Under the pieces are notes generated by a model that had not been told where the DNA came from, searched no databases, and saw nothing but the letters and a program-made list of their open reading frames with translations. From Pelagisphaera sp964404745 (GTDB lineage: Bacteria; Verrucomicrobiota; Verrucomicrobiia; Opitutales; Opitutaceae): a DNA stretch of 64,000 bases. Shown piece after piece: positions 31,987-40,747 of the stretch; position 1 is the stretch's first letter, and the number at the start of each line of letters is the position of its first letter. The DNA lies in the NCBI GenBank assembly GCA_964404745.1, contig CAYOLG010000025.1, forward strand, positions 11,793-75,792. The letters run 5' to 3'. Position numbers and translations under genes: made by a program.

Positions 31987-34083
31987 ATGACCCCGACGAT
32001 CAAGCAGTTAGCTTCTCTCCACGCTGGATGGCGGCTCCTCGCTAATCTGACATCCCTCGGATTTGCATCCCAGGCCTGGATCGCTTCGGGCGCCAGCGAT
32101 CCTTTCAATCACGTCGTTCAACCCGCTTTCGAAGAGCATTGCATCAAGTGTCATGGCCTCGAAGGAAAAGTAAAAGGGGATCTCAACCTTCTGGAGATTG
32201 GAAGCGCTACCGAGCTGATCAGCGATCCCGAACAGCTCGAGGAAATAATCGACGCCCTCGACTTCGAGGATATGCCGCCGGAAGAGGAAGAACCGTTGGA
32301 TCCCGGTCTTAGAAATTCATTGCTCGATGGTTTGAGGGCCATGCTCGACACCGCAATCACTACCCAGGTCGAACCGGTTCCCACACCCATGCGGCGGATG
32401 AATCGATTTCAGTACAACAATTCCGTGCAGGACCTTTTCGAATTAGATGTCGAAGTGTTTACTTTGCCCGAGCGTATGCTCCGGGAATATGGCGATTATT
32501 TCAAGCCGCAGACGGGAGCCATGCCAACCAGCTTGAACGTCGGGAGCCGGCCGCTGGGAAAATCGCAAATGATCGAGCCGAGGCTCTCTGGCGTAGGACC
32601 CTTCCCTCAAGACCTTCGAGCAGAACATGGATACGACAATCAGGCAGATCATCTGTCCCTGTCGCCTCTGCTGATGGAGTCTTTTCTCAAACTGAGCCGC
32701 TCCATTGTCGAGAGCCCCGACTTCAACGAAGAGACTTGCGGCATCTGGGGCTCTTTCTTCGCCGCTCCGGCAAGCACAGAAAATTTGGAATCTGTCATTG
32801 AGTACCGACTGCGCGAATTCCTGACCCGGGCCTTCAAAGAACCCGTCGATGACAAGACTCTTGAGCGCTATACCACCAATGCCCTAGGCCGTTTTGAGTC
32901 AGGAGAGTCGTTTACCGACACCATGAAACTAATGGCATCAGCCGCCCTGGCATCCCCGCGGTTTCTCTACTTGCGAGATGCCGGAGCCAATGACGACGCC
33001 TATGCCAAAGATCTCGCCCTCGCTTCCCGACTATCCTACTTCCTGTGGGGAAGCCTGCCCGATCCGATGCTTCTGGAGCGGGCGGCGAACAGCGAGTTGA
33101 GCAATCCGCAAATACTGGCTAAAGAAATCGACCGCCTTCTCACTGATCACAAACTGAAGCGATTTTGTGACAGCTTCCCCAGCCAATGGCTGCAGCTGGA
33201 CCGCATAATCAGCTCCACCCCAGATCCGGAAACCTGGCCAGAATTCTACTTTTCCAAATATCGGGGGAGCATGCACATGATGCTCGAACCCCTGCTGCTT
33301 TTCGAAACGATACTCATCGAAAATCGCTCCATCTTGGAACTGATCGACTCGAACTACAGTTACCGCAGCGAGTACCTGCAGTCCTGGTATCAAGACGGCT
33401 CGCAACCGGAGAGAATGCCCGTCGTACAAGTGCCATTCGAGCGAGTGATGCTAAAAGATCGACGCTATGGAGGCGTCATCACTACAGCAGCTGTTATGAC
33501 CATGACCTCCAGCGCCAGCCGCACACAACCAATCACGCGCGGCGCCTGGGTCGCCTCCGTCATATTCAATAACCCGCCCGAACCGCCACCTGCCGATGTC
33601 CCGCCCCTTCCGGAAAAGAGCGACGAAATCGATATCGAGTCGCTTACGCTGCGAGAACGGCTGAATGCCCATCGCGAAAACCTGGATTGCGCCGGATGCC
33701 ACAACCGCATCGATCCTCTGGGCTTTGCCCTGGAAAACTACGATGCCACCGGTCTCTGGCGAGACTACTACGAAAACGGTCGCATCGTCGACGCAGCCGG
33801 TAAGCTTTTCCGCAAACACGCATTTGGCGACATCGTCGGGTTCAAGGATGCCATACTCGCCGAGAGAGATCGATTCGTCCGGGCGTTCGCATCTCACATG
33901 CTCTCCTTCGCCCTGGGACGTGAGATTCATGTCGCCGATTCCCCCGCAATCGATCTGATAACTCAGGCCACGATCAACGACGGCTATCGGATGCAGACGC
34001 TCATCAAAGAGATCGTTCTCAGCGAACCGTTCAGGCAAGAATCCGCTAAACCCGCTCCCCTGGTAGCCAGCTCGACTGAATGA
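31987..34083 (+). CDS. DUF1592/DUF1588/DUF1585-type PVC cytochrome protein
   Basis: A 698-residue secreted protein with the standard planctomycete/verrucomicrobial multi-DUF layout. After the leader comes a cytochrome-like domain with CIKCHGLEGKVKG (haem motif CxxCH), then RRMNRFQYNNSVQDLFELD (DUF1587 opening), ALASPRFLYLRDAG and LASRLSYFLWGSLPDPMLL (DUF1592), and a second CxxCH in LDCAGCHNRIDPLGFALENYD (DUF1588), with IVLSEPFRQ (DUF1585) at the end. The function is not established; the haem motifs suggest electron transfer linked to a secreted oxidoreductase. It is followed by its usual partner, a DUF1552 gene, 213 bases later, the space being taken by a REP-like element. Confidence 0.9.
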   Translation: MTPTIKQLASLHAGWRLLANLTSLGFASQAWIASGASDPFNHVVQPAFEEHCIKCHGLEGKVKGDLNLLEIGSATELISDPEQLEEIIDALDFEDMPPEEEEPLDPGLRNSLLDGLRAMLDTAITTQVEPVPTPMRRMNRFQYNNSVQDLFELDVEVFTLPERMLREYGDYFKPQTGAMPTSLNVGSRPLGKSQMIEPRLSGVGPFPQDLRAEHGYDNQADHLSLSPLLMESFLKLSRSIVESPDFNEETCGIWGSFFAAPASTENLESVIEYRLREFLTRAFKEPVDDKTLERYTTNALGRFESGESFTDTMKLMASAALASPRFLYLRDAGANDDAYAKDLALASRLSYFLWGSLPDPMLLERAANSELSNPQILAKEIDRLLTDHKLKRFCDSFPSQWLQLDRIISSTPDPETWPEFYFSKYRGSMHMMLEPLLLFETILIENRSILELIDSNYSYRSEYLQSWYQDGSQPERMPVVQVPFERVMLKDRRYGGVITTAAVMTMTSSASRTQPITRGAWVASVIFNNPPEPPPADVPPLPEKSDEIDIESLTLRERLNAHRENLDCAGCHNRIDPLGFALENYDATGLWRDYYENGRIVDAAGKLFRKHAFGDIVGFKDAILAERDRFVRAFASHMLSFALGREIHVADSPAIDLITQATINDGYRMQTLIKEIVLSEPFRQESAKPAPLVASSTE

Positions 34084-34114
34084 GGCTCCGAAAAACGTTT
34101 TCCCATGTTTCAAT

Positions 34115-34185
34115 GGTAGGGAGGACCGGCTCGGTCCTCCGAATAAGCGTCGACCATGTGAAGGACCGGGCCGCTCCTCCCTACC
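34115..34185. repeat. REP-like palindromic element (family B)
   Basis: It starts GGTAGGGAGGACCGGCTCGG and ends with the matching GGGCCGCTCCTCCCTACC. Inner complementary stretches surround a central loop. Closely related copies are at 40561-40625 and 43789-43857. Confidence 0.8.
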
Positions 34186-34296
34186 CAGGGATCGCGCGAG
34201 TTATTCGCGAGGCTGGTATAGCCAAACTTTCCTGGCCCAAGGAAATCTGTTTGCCCAAACAGCAACCCGTATGCTACTGACCTTCATCGTTTCCCA

Positions 34297-35652
34297 ATGG
34301 CTCCCATGATCAACAGACGTGATTTTCTAAGAGGCGCCGGCGGCGCAATCCTTTCGCTACCCTGGTTCGAAAGTATGGCCAGGCTCGCTCCCGCGAAGAT
34401 GCCGAAAACACGGCTGGCCTATTTCTACGTGCCCATCGGGGTCGTGCGCCGATCTTTTTTCCCAGGGGAGGCAGAAGCGGAAGTGCCCGAAGGGAATCAG
34501 GGAAACAAGATGACCTCCCTGTTCGTCCCGAAAATCAAGACGGGATTCCATGATCTCGATTTGACCCCAACCCTGGAGCCGCTTGCCCCTGTTAAGGACA
34601 AAGTAACTTTAATTACCGGTATGGACCGTCCCTTTCAGCATGGCACCGATGTCCACGCTCAATGTGCCTCCTGCTACCTTAGCAGCGCCACTCCGTATAC
34701 CGTCGAGAATTCCGCCTATCCGCTCGATCGGACACTGGACCACATCATAGCGGATCACGTTGGGACAAATACCCCGTTTCGAACGCTTGAATTCAGCTGC
34801 AACAGCCACAAGGACAACAAGGAATCCATCTATTTCGATAACATGTCTTGGTACGGAACCGGGCATGTCGCCCCGTCCATTCGCGATCCGCGAAAGATGT
34901 ACGATCGGCTTTTCGGCACCCAGGAAATCCAGGATTTCCGCAACATCACCGACCTGGTTCTCGAAGATGCGCGCACATTGAATCGAAGACTTGGATACGC
35001 GGACCAACAGAAATTCTCCGAGTATTTCGATTCTATCAGGACCATCGAAGAGCAGATCGACAAGCTAGACGCCATGAAGGGCGAGTTGGACAAAACCCCG
35101 ATGCCCGAACCGTCAGTGGCATATCTGCCGCGAGGGGAATATATCCGATTGATGGGCGACCTGATGGTCGTCGCTTTGCAAACCGGTCTAACCCGAGTAG
35201 CCACCTTCATGGTAGGTCCTGAAAGATGGGATACGCCTTTCACCTACGATAGCCTTTTCGACAAGCCTGTAACCCATCACTACTTGTCTCATAATCAGAC
35301 CGAACACGTGGAGGATCTCGAAAGACTCGATCGATTCCATATGGAACAGTATGTCTACCTGATCCAAAAAATGGATAATATCGTGGAAAACGATGGCACC
35401 ACGCTGCTCGACAATACGATTTTCACCTATGGGTCCGGATTGGGCGACGGCTCCACCCATCAGTATCACGACCTGCCGACCATCGTAGCCGGCACGGGTC
35501 GAGGCCAATTCATTTCCGGGAAGCATTACCACGCTTCCGAAGGCACGCCTTTGGCGAACCTGTGGCTCTCTCAAGCCCAAGCAATGGGGCTGAACCTCGA
35601 GCGCTTTGCCGACAGCGTTACCCCTCTCCGAGCGGTTACGCGTTCATTGTAG
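34297..35652 (+). CDS. DUF1552 family exported protein
   Basis: A 451-residue protein with a Tat-like leader (INRRDFLRGAGGAILSLPWF) and the DUF1552 pattern: RLAYFYVPIGVVRRSFFPG, LEPLAPVKDKVTLITGMDRP, FQHGTDVHAQCASCYLS, and near the end DNTIFTYGSGLGDGSTHQYH with LPTIVAGTGRGQF. DUF1552 proteins are related to the alkaline-phosphatase/DUF1501 superfamily and almost always lie next to a DUF1592-type gene, as here, so the two likely form one secreted system of unknown reaction. A second in-frame ATG three codons later (34306) would shorten the leader slightly. It precedes a sulfatase by about 245 bases. Confidence 0.9.
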   Translation: MAPMINRRDFLRGAGGAILSLPWFESMARLAPAKMPKTRLAYFYVPIGVVRRSFFPGEAEAEVPEGNQGNKMTSLFVPKIKTGFHDLDLTPTLEPLAPVKDKVTLITGMDRPFQHGTDVHAQCASCYLSSATPYTVENSAYPLDRTLDHIIADHVGTNTPFRTLEFSCNSHKDNKESIYFDNMSWYGTGHVAPSIRDPRKMYDRLFGTQEIQDFRNITDLVLEDARTLNRRLGYADQQKFSEYFDSIRTIEEQIDKLDAMKGELDKTPMPEPSVAYLPRGEYIRLMGDLMVVALQTGLTRVATFMVGPERWDTPFTYDSLFDKPVTHHYLSHNQTEHVEDLERLDRFHMEQYVYLIQKMDNIVENDGTTLLDNTIFTYGSGLGDGSTHQYHDLPTIVAGTGRGQFISGKHYHASEGTPLANLWLSQAQAMGLNLERFADSVTPLRAVTRSL

Positions 35653-35897
35653 GTCATTCGTATCTTCTCGGAGGCGTCAAAGACGGTCGAGATCGGGACA
35701 TCACCCAAGAATACTGCAGGTTCTTGAGGCCGTTAGCTGAGCAATCTACGGGTTATTGATCCTAGGCTAAATCCCTTAATTCTGGGAACTTAGCTAAACA
35801 AGGCCTATGAGAGACCGTTGCGAGGCGAGTCTCATCGCATTCCTCCTGAACCAGAAAGGCATTGCATTTGCAGCCCAATTTACACAATATTGACAAT

Positions 35898-37346
35898 ATG
35901 TCCGCTAAAAATTGGCTCCCATCCTCATTCATCTGTTTGAGCCTAGCCATTCTGCTCACGTCGATGACAAAAGCCTCCGATCCGAAGAGGCCCAATATCG
36001 TCTTTTTGCTGGCTGATGATCTCGGTTGGACAGGAACTGGCAGTTTCGGTAGCGATTTTTATGAGACCCCTAATCTGGATCAGCTAGCGTCTGAGGGAAC
36101 TTCGTTCACCAATGCCTACGCAGCCTGCACCGTCTGTTCTCCCACGCGAGCCAGCATAATGACGGGGATGTACCCGGCCCGCCTTCGCCTAACGGACTTC
36201 ATTGCTGGCCAGAACCGTCCATACGCTCGCATGCAAATTCCCGAATGGACCAAAGGGCTCAAGCCAGAGTTGACAACCTTGGCCGAGGCTATGAAGAGCG
36301 GCGGTTACCGAACCATTCACATCGGCAAGTGGCATCTCGATTTTCCCGAGCAGGGCCAACAAGGCCCTTTGGCTCACGGATTCGATGTATCTCACGATAC
36401 GCCCGAAGGAACGCGAGGCTACTACATATCAGACAAGACCGCTAGATCTCTGAAGTTAAAGTCTAACTACAGCACAGATTATTTGACTGACAAGGCCATC
36501 GAGGAAATCGAGCAATCCAAAGACGCGCCATTCTTCATGTACTTCGCTTATCATACGCCTCACACGCCCATACAAGGAAGGGAGGACCTAGTTGAGTACT
36601 TCAAAAGCAAAGTAGATCCCAAAGCCATTCACAACAATCCCACCTTTGCCGCCATGGTCATGAGTCTCGATATGAGCGTGGGGAGGGTTTTGGAATCGCT
36701 CGAGAAAAACGGTCTCCGGGAAAACACGCTTGTCATCTTTACTTCCGACAATGGTGGCTTGACCCAACGCTACGGTAAACGGGACTTTTTCACCGAGAAC
36801 ATTCCTTTGCGGCGCGGCAAAGGATCGGCTTACGAAGGCGGCGTCCGCGTTCCCGCCATTGTTAGCTGGCACGGAGTAATTGATGCGGGGACTCGCTGCG
36901 ATACGCCCATCATGTCAATCGATTATTATCCGACTCTCCTGGACGCAACGGGCATAGATGGCGTCGCCAGCCACAATGAAGACCTTGATGGGAGAAGCCT
37001 CCTGAAGCTCTTTGACGAACCGAAGCAGAAGATCCGCCGTAAACTGTTTTGGCATTACCCGCACTACCATGCTGGGGGCGACGGTCCTTACAGCGCCGTT
37101 CGCTACGGCAAATGGCGCCTCGTCGAGTTCCATGAAACGGGTAAAGTCGAGTTGTATGATCTATCCAAGGACATTGGGGAGACCTACGATCGCTCTGAAT
37201 TCAATCTCAAGACACGGGGTCAATTGAAACTGGCTCTCAAGAAATGGCGAGAATCGATTTCGGCCCAAATGCCCACCGTCAATCCCGATTTCGATCCCAG
37301 ACGGGAATACGAGGTAGGCAAGAAATCCGCTAAGCAAGATACCTAG
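35898..37346 (+). CDS. Sulfatase
   Basis: About 482 residues; ATG 35898 is preferred to TTG 35862 because it gives a normal signal peptide (FICLSLAILLTSMTKA). RPNIVFLLADDLGWTGTGSF holds Asp40-Asp41, CSPTR holds formylglycine Cys80, and GKWHLDFPEQGQQGPLAHGF and VIFTSDNGGLTQRYGKRDFF add further active-site residues. YEGGVRVPAIVSWHG and MSIDYYPTLLDATG are typical of the arylsulfatase A-like group. The C-terminus is lysine-rich. The 250 bases before it hold no gene I recognise. It is followed 43 bases later by an amidase gene on the same strand. Confidence 0.93.
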   Translation: MSAKNWLPSSFICLSLAILLTSMTKASDPKRPNIVFLLADDLGWTGTGSFGSDFYETPNLDQLASEGTSFTNAYAACTVCSPTRASIMTGMYPARLRLTDFIAGQNRPYARMQIPEWTKGLKPELTTLAEAMKSGGYRTIHIGKWHLDFPEQGQQGPLAHGFDVSHDTPEGTRGYYISDKTARSLKLKSNYSTDYLTDKAIEEIEQSKDAPFFMYFAYHTPHTPIQGREDLVEYFKSKVDPKAIHNNPTFAAMVMSLDMSVGRVLESLEKNGLRENTLVIFTSDNGGLTQRYGKRDFFTENIPLRRGKGSAYEGGVRVPAIVSWHGVIDAGTRCDTPIMSIDYYPTLLDATGIDGVASHNEDLDGRSLLKLFDEPKQKIRRKLFWHYPHYHAGGDGPYSAVRYGKWRLVEFHETGKVELYDLSKDIGETYDRSEFNLKTRGQLKLALKKWRESISAQMPTVNPDFDPRREYEVGKKSAKQDT

Positions 37347-37362
37347 CAGCAATCTTGCCAAA

Positions 37363-37386
37363 GGCAGGATCGCCTAGCATCCTGTC
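37363..37386. repeat. Hairpin directly before the amidase start
   Basis: Arms GGCAGGAT and ATCCTGTC (one mismatch) surround an 8-base loop and end three bases before the amidase ATG. It could be a short REP remnant, or could hinder ribosome binding there. Confidence 0.4.
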
Positions 37387-37389
37387 TAG

Positions 37390-39126
37390 ATGGCAAAACA
37401 GGTTTCTTCCTCTTCGCGTCGCCAATTTATACTCGGCTCAACCGGCGGTTTCGCCTTTCTGGCTAGCGGATGCCAGCCTTTTTCAAAATCGGCCTCCGGC
37501 AAAAGATCCACCGATATCGAGTCTCTACTCGATGTCGAATACACCGATAGCGAGTGGGCTCAGATTCTAGAGGGCTACGATGGACATCTCGATCGTCTGA
37601 GATCAATTCGCTCTGCTCAGCTTCTAAACGACCAAGCTCCTGCCCAAACATTCGACCCTCGGCTTCCTGGCCAGCTCTACTCGGAACAAAGGTCCGATCC
37701 TACCGTATCCACCGCTTCGATCGATAGGACCATCCCCGCCAGCGAGGATGATATCGCGTTCGCCCCAGCTACTCACCTCGCTCACTGGATAAAATCTAGG
37801 CAGATTTCTAGTAGGGAACTAACCGGAATCTATCTGGATCGTATCGATAAGTTCGACACAAAATTACAGGCTTTCATTACCCTAACGCCCGATCTTGCCC
37901 GCGAGCAAGCCAGAGCGGCCGATGCGGAAATAGCGGAAGGAAATTATCGCGGCCCCCTTCATGGGCTACCCTATGGGTTGAAGGATCTATTCGACACAAG
38001 CGGTATACGGACAACCTGGGGAGCCAGCGTCTACCGGGATCGCATCCCATCCTCAAATGCTCACATCGTAGACAAACTCGAAGAGGCCGGAGCCGTTCTG
38101 CTCGGCAAAACCAGTTGTGGAGCCATCGCGTATGGAGATATTTGGTACGGTGGTGTTACCCTCAATCCTTGGGAAACCAGAGAGGGTTCTTCCGGGTCCA
38201 GCGCCGGCTCGGCTTCAGCTACCGCCGCAGGCCTTTGCGCATTTTCCATCGGAACGGAAACGCTTGGCTCGATCATCAGCCCCTCGGTCCGCTGTGGAAC
38301 CGTCGGCCTGCGACCCACTTTCGGCAGAGTCGGCCGAAGCGGAGGAATGACCTTGTGCTGGAGTTTGGACAAGATCGGCCCCATCTGCCGTTCGGTCGAA
38401 GATACGGCAATCGTACTGGAGGCGCTGAATGGATTCGATACCAGCGACCCTGCTTCTATTGCCACCAATTTCGCCTACGATGCGCACATGGATATATCCC
38501 AGCTAAGAATAGGCTACGATCCTTCGAGTTTTACGGAATCGCCCGATCATCAACTCAGCCGCCAGGTATTGGATGCAGTCGAATCACTCGGAGCTCAAGT
38601 TGAAGAAATAACGCTGCCGGAGTTCGATCATCGGACCTTACCACTGCAATTGGAGGCCGAGGCAGCAGCAGCTTTCGAAGAGTTGACGCTATCAAACCGC
38701 GACGATGAATTGCGTTGGCAGGTGGACCGGGCTTGGCCCAATACTTGGCGCAAGGCTCGAACGATTTCCGCAATCGACTACCTGCAAGTCGATCGCATGC
38801 GACGAATCCTGATGGGCAAGATGGATGCGCTGTTCCAATCGGTTGACATCATATTGGGAGATAATTTCGCCCAAGGCATGCTGCACATGTCGAACTTTAC
38901 CGGGCACCCTCAATTAACCATACCCTGCGGACACAAAGTTCGTCCGATCAGGTGGGCATTTGAAGAGGAAAGTGTCGGTGACGATGAAACCGCCAATCTC
39001 CCCTACAGCGTCGGCTTCTGGAGCCGTCTCTTCGAGGAAGACAAACTCATTGCTCTTGGCCACAAGGTTGAGCAGGCCCTGGACGTTAGGCCAAAACGCC
39101 CGCCTATGGATTTCAGCTCGGTGTGA
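37390..39126 (+). CDS. Amidase signature family enzyme, exported
   Basis: A 578-residue amidase with a Tat/lipoprotein-type leader (SSRRQFILGSTGGFAFLASG followed by Cys). The amidase signature triad is visible: Lys198 in GLKDLFD, the cis-Ser at about 267 in GSSGSSAGSA, and nucleophile Ser294 in GTETLGSI (family consensus GSDTGGSI, here with Glu and Leu changes). An N-terminal extension of about 130 residues before AFAPATHLAHWI is longer than usual. It would hydrolyse an amide, perhaps on an N-acylated sugar or peptide; the substrate is unknown. A hairpin abuts the start codon. It is convergent with the sulfatase at 39138, with only 11 bases between. Confidence 0.88.
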   Translation: MAKQVSSSSRRQFILGSTGGFAFLASGCQPFSKSASGKRSTDIESLLDVEYTDSEWAQILEGYDGHLDRLRSIRSAQLLNDQAPAQTFDPRLPGQLYSEQRSDPTVSTASIDRTIPASEDDIAFAPATHLAHWIKSRQISSRELTGIYLDRIDKFDTKLQAFITLTPDLAREQARAADAEIAEGNYRGPLHGLPYGLKDLFDTSGIRTTWGASVYRDRIPSSNAHIVDKLEEAGAVLLGKTSCGAIAYGDIWYGGVTLNPWETREGSSGSSAGSASATAAGLCAFSIGTETLGSIISPSVRCGTVGLRPTFGRVGRSGGMTLCWSLDKIGPICRSVEDTAIVLEALNGFDTSDPASIATNFAYDAHMDISQLRIGYDPSSFTESPDHQLSRQVLDAVESLGAQVEEITLPEFDHRTLPLQLEAEAAAAFEELTLSNRDDELRWQVDRAWPNTWRKARTISAIDYLQVDRMRRILMGKMDALFQSVDIILGDNFAQGMLHMSNFTGHPQLTIPCGHKVRPIRWAFEEESVGDDETANLPYSVGFWSRLFEEDKLIALGHKVEQALDVRPKRPPMDFSSV

Positions 39127-39137
39127 GGAGCCCCTTC

Positions 39138-40541
39138 TCAATCCATCATCCGGTGATTTTTCACTTGCTCTTCTTGCCAGTGTTGCCAATCGCGACCGTC
39201 GTACCAACGAGGCTGCGATAGCTCCGTTTCCCAAGCCTGCAGCCGCTTTACCAATTCTCTCGCCTTTTCTGGGAATTTTGCCGCCAGATTGGTTGTTTCT
39301 CCGGGATCATTCTCGAGGTTGATAAGTATCAATGGGGATAGCAGAGCCCGACTCTCTTGTAGCGGATCTTCGGCTACACGTATCAGCTTCCAAGGTCCTT
39401 CCCGAGCTACCGCCACTCTCCAGAATCGCCAGAACATCGCCTCATGCGGCACTCCTTTGCGTTCTCCCCTCAGATAAGGAAGCAAATTCACTCCGTCCAT
39501 TTCTGCAAATGCATTCAAACTGCCTCCGCTCGCGGATACAAAGGTCGGCATCAAGTCCAGCGAAGAGACCGGATGCATGAAGCTTTGCCCCATCGGCAGC
39601 CGCGCGGGCCAGGACACCACAAACGGCACCCTGATACCGCCTTCCCAATAGCTTCCCTTATGCCCCCGCAACTCTCCGTTGGAATGGGCTCCGCCGGGAG
39701 TTCCCCCATTGTCGTTCAAAAATACGATGAGCGTGTTTTCGAGCAAACCAAGTGATTCCAGCTGGGAACGAAGACGGCCCACGTTTTCATCCAACGAAAT
39801 CGTCATCGCGGCCGCTAGACGCCGGTTCTTCGGTTGCAAATCTGGCGAGCGAGCCAGATCCGCTTCCTTCGCTTCGAAGGGGCCGTGCACCGCGTTGTAA
39901 GCAAGATAGATGAAGAACGGAGTTTCCTGATTCCGATCGATAAATGCCAAGGCGGCATCGGTTAAGTCGTCCGTCAGATAGGAGATCTCTTCGGACTCGT
40001 CGAAGGCGCTCCAATCGCGTCGCATCTTCTTGTCGAAGCTCTGCTTGTCCGAAGGCCAGTAGGTACGGGAACCGCCTAGGAATCCGTAAAACTCGTCGAA
40101 GCCTCGGTTCATTGGGTAATACTGAGGCAGCTCACCCAAATGCCACTTTCCAATTGCGATCGTGCGGTAGCCCTGCTTTTGCATCACGTCGCCCAAGGTC
40201 TGCTCTTGGGTATCCAAACCCAAATCCTCTTCTGTGTATCCAGGGGTTGGATGAATGGGTACGTTGCACTCGGCCCCAAACTTTTGCTGATAGCGTCCTG
40301 ATATCAGGCCCATTCGCGAGGGCGTGCAGGTGGAGGCTGTCACGTAGCCTTGATGGCAAATGATTCCGCTCGCGGCAAGACGATCCAAATGGGGAGTCGG
40401 AACAAGGGCCCCATCCGTGAATCCGAAATCGGCGTAGCCCGCATCGTCCGCGAGTATGACCACGATGTTAGGCTTTGATCCTAATGCGGAGGCAGCAGCT
40501 AGAATGAGTCCTACAATCGTCAATACAAACCTCCACGACAT
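39138..40541 (-). CDS. Sulfatase
   Basis: A 467-residue exported sulfatase. The start at 40541 gives a proper signal peptide (MSWRFVLTIVGLILAAASAL); the longer open frame upstream runs through a palindromic repeat and is not credible. KPNIVVILADDAGYADFGF carries Asp32-Asp33, CTPSR carries Cys72, and GKWHLGELPQYYPMNRGFDE and VFLNDNGGTPGGAHSNGELR give the remaining signature. WEGGIRVPFVVSWPARLP and the C-terminal ENDPGETTNLAAKFPEK fit the GALNS/arylsulfatase A-like group. A lysine- and histidine-rich tail (VKNHRMMD) ends it. Its neighbour upstream on the same strand is the SGNH-oxidoreductase fusion. Confidence 0.93.
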   Translation of the reverse strand: MSWRFVLTIVGLILAAASALGSKPNIVVILADDAGYADFGFTDGALVPTPHLDRLAASGIICHQGYVTASTCTPSRMGLISGRYQQKFGAECNVPIHPTPGYTEEDLGLDTQEQTLGDVMQKQGYRTIAIGKWHLGELPQYYPMNRGFDEFYGFLGGSRTYWPSDKQSFDKKMRRDWSAFDESEEISYLTDDLTDAALAFIDRNQETPFFIYLAYNAVHGPFEAKEADLARSPDLQPKNRRLAAAMTISLDENVGRLRSQLESLGLLENTLIVFLNDNGGTPGGAHSNGELRGHKGSYWEGGIRVPFVVSWPARLPMGQSFMHPVSSLDLMPTFVSASGGSLNAFAEMDGVNLLPYLRGERKGVPHEAMFWRFWRVAVAREGPWKLIRVAEDPLQESRALLSPLILINLENDPGETTNLAAKFPEKARELVKRLQAWETELSQPRWYDGRDWQHWQEEQVKNHRMMD

Positions 40542-40560
40542 AATGTGGGGCATTTCCAAA

Positions 40561-40625
40561 GGCAGGGAGGATCGGCTCGATTCTCCGGTATGCGAAGAAG
40601 CAGGACAAAGACGGTCCTCCCTAGC
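40561..40625. repeat. REP-like palindromic element (family B)
   Basis: It starts GGCAGGGAGGATCGGCTCGA and ends GACGGTCCTCCCTAGC, an imperfect version of the copies at 34115 and 43789. It lies between two minus-strand genes. Confidence 0.7.
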
Positions 40626-40747
40626 TGGGAACCGAGACAACGGTGTTCGTCCCCGAAGTTGCGGTGCAGCGCCGCATCGAGAGCTTTGGGGGGCTGAACT
40701 CAAAACGAAGAAGGAGCCGACAAAGCGTTTCATATGCTTTTTCCCAG

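Noticed and set aside
35653..35860. Short frame after the DUF1552 gene reading VKDGRDRDITQEYCRF
   Set aside because: No family match and no start signal; probably chance or old remnant.
40542..40733. N-terminal extension of the minus-strand sulfatase
   Set aside because: It would translate the REP-like element and place the signal peptide 65 residues in; the start at 40541 is better.
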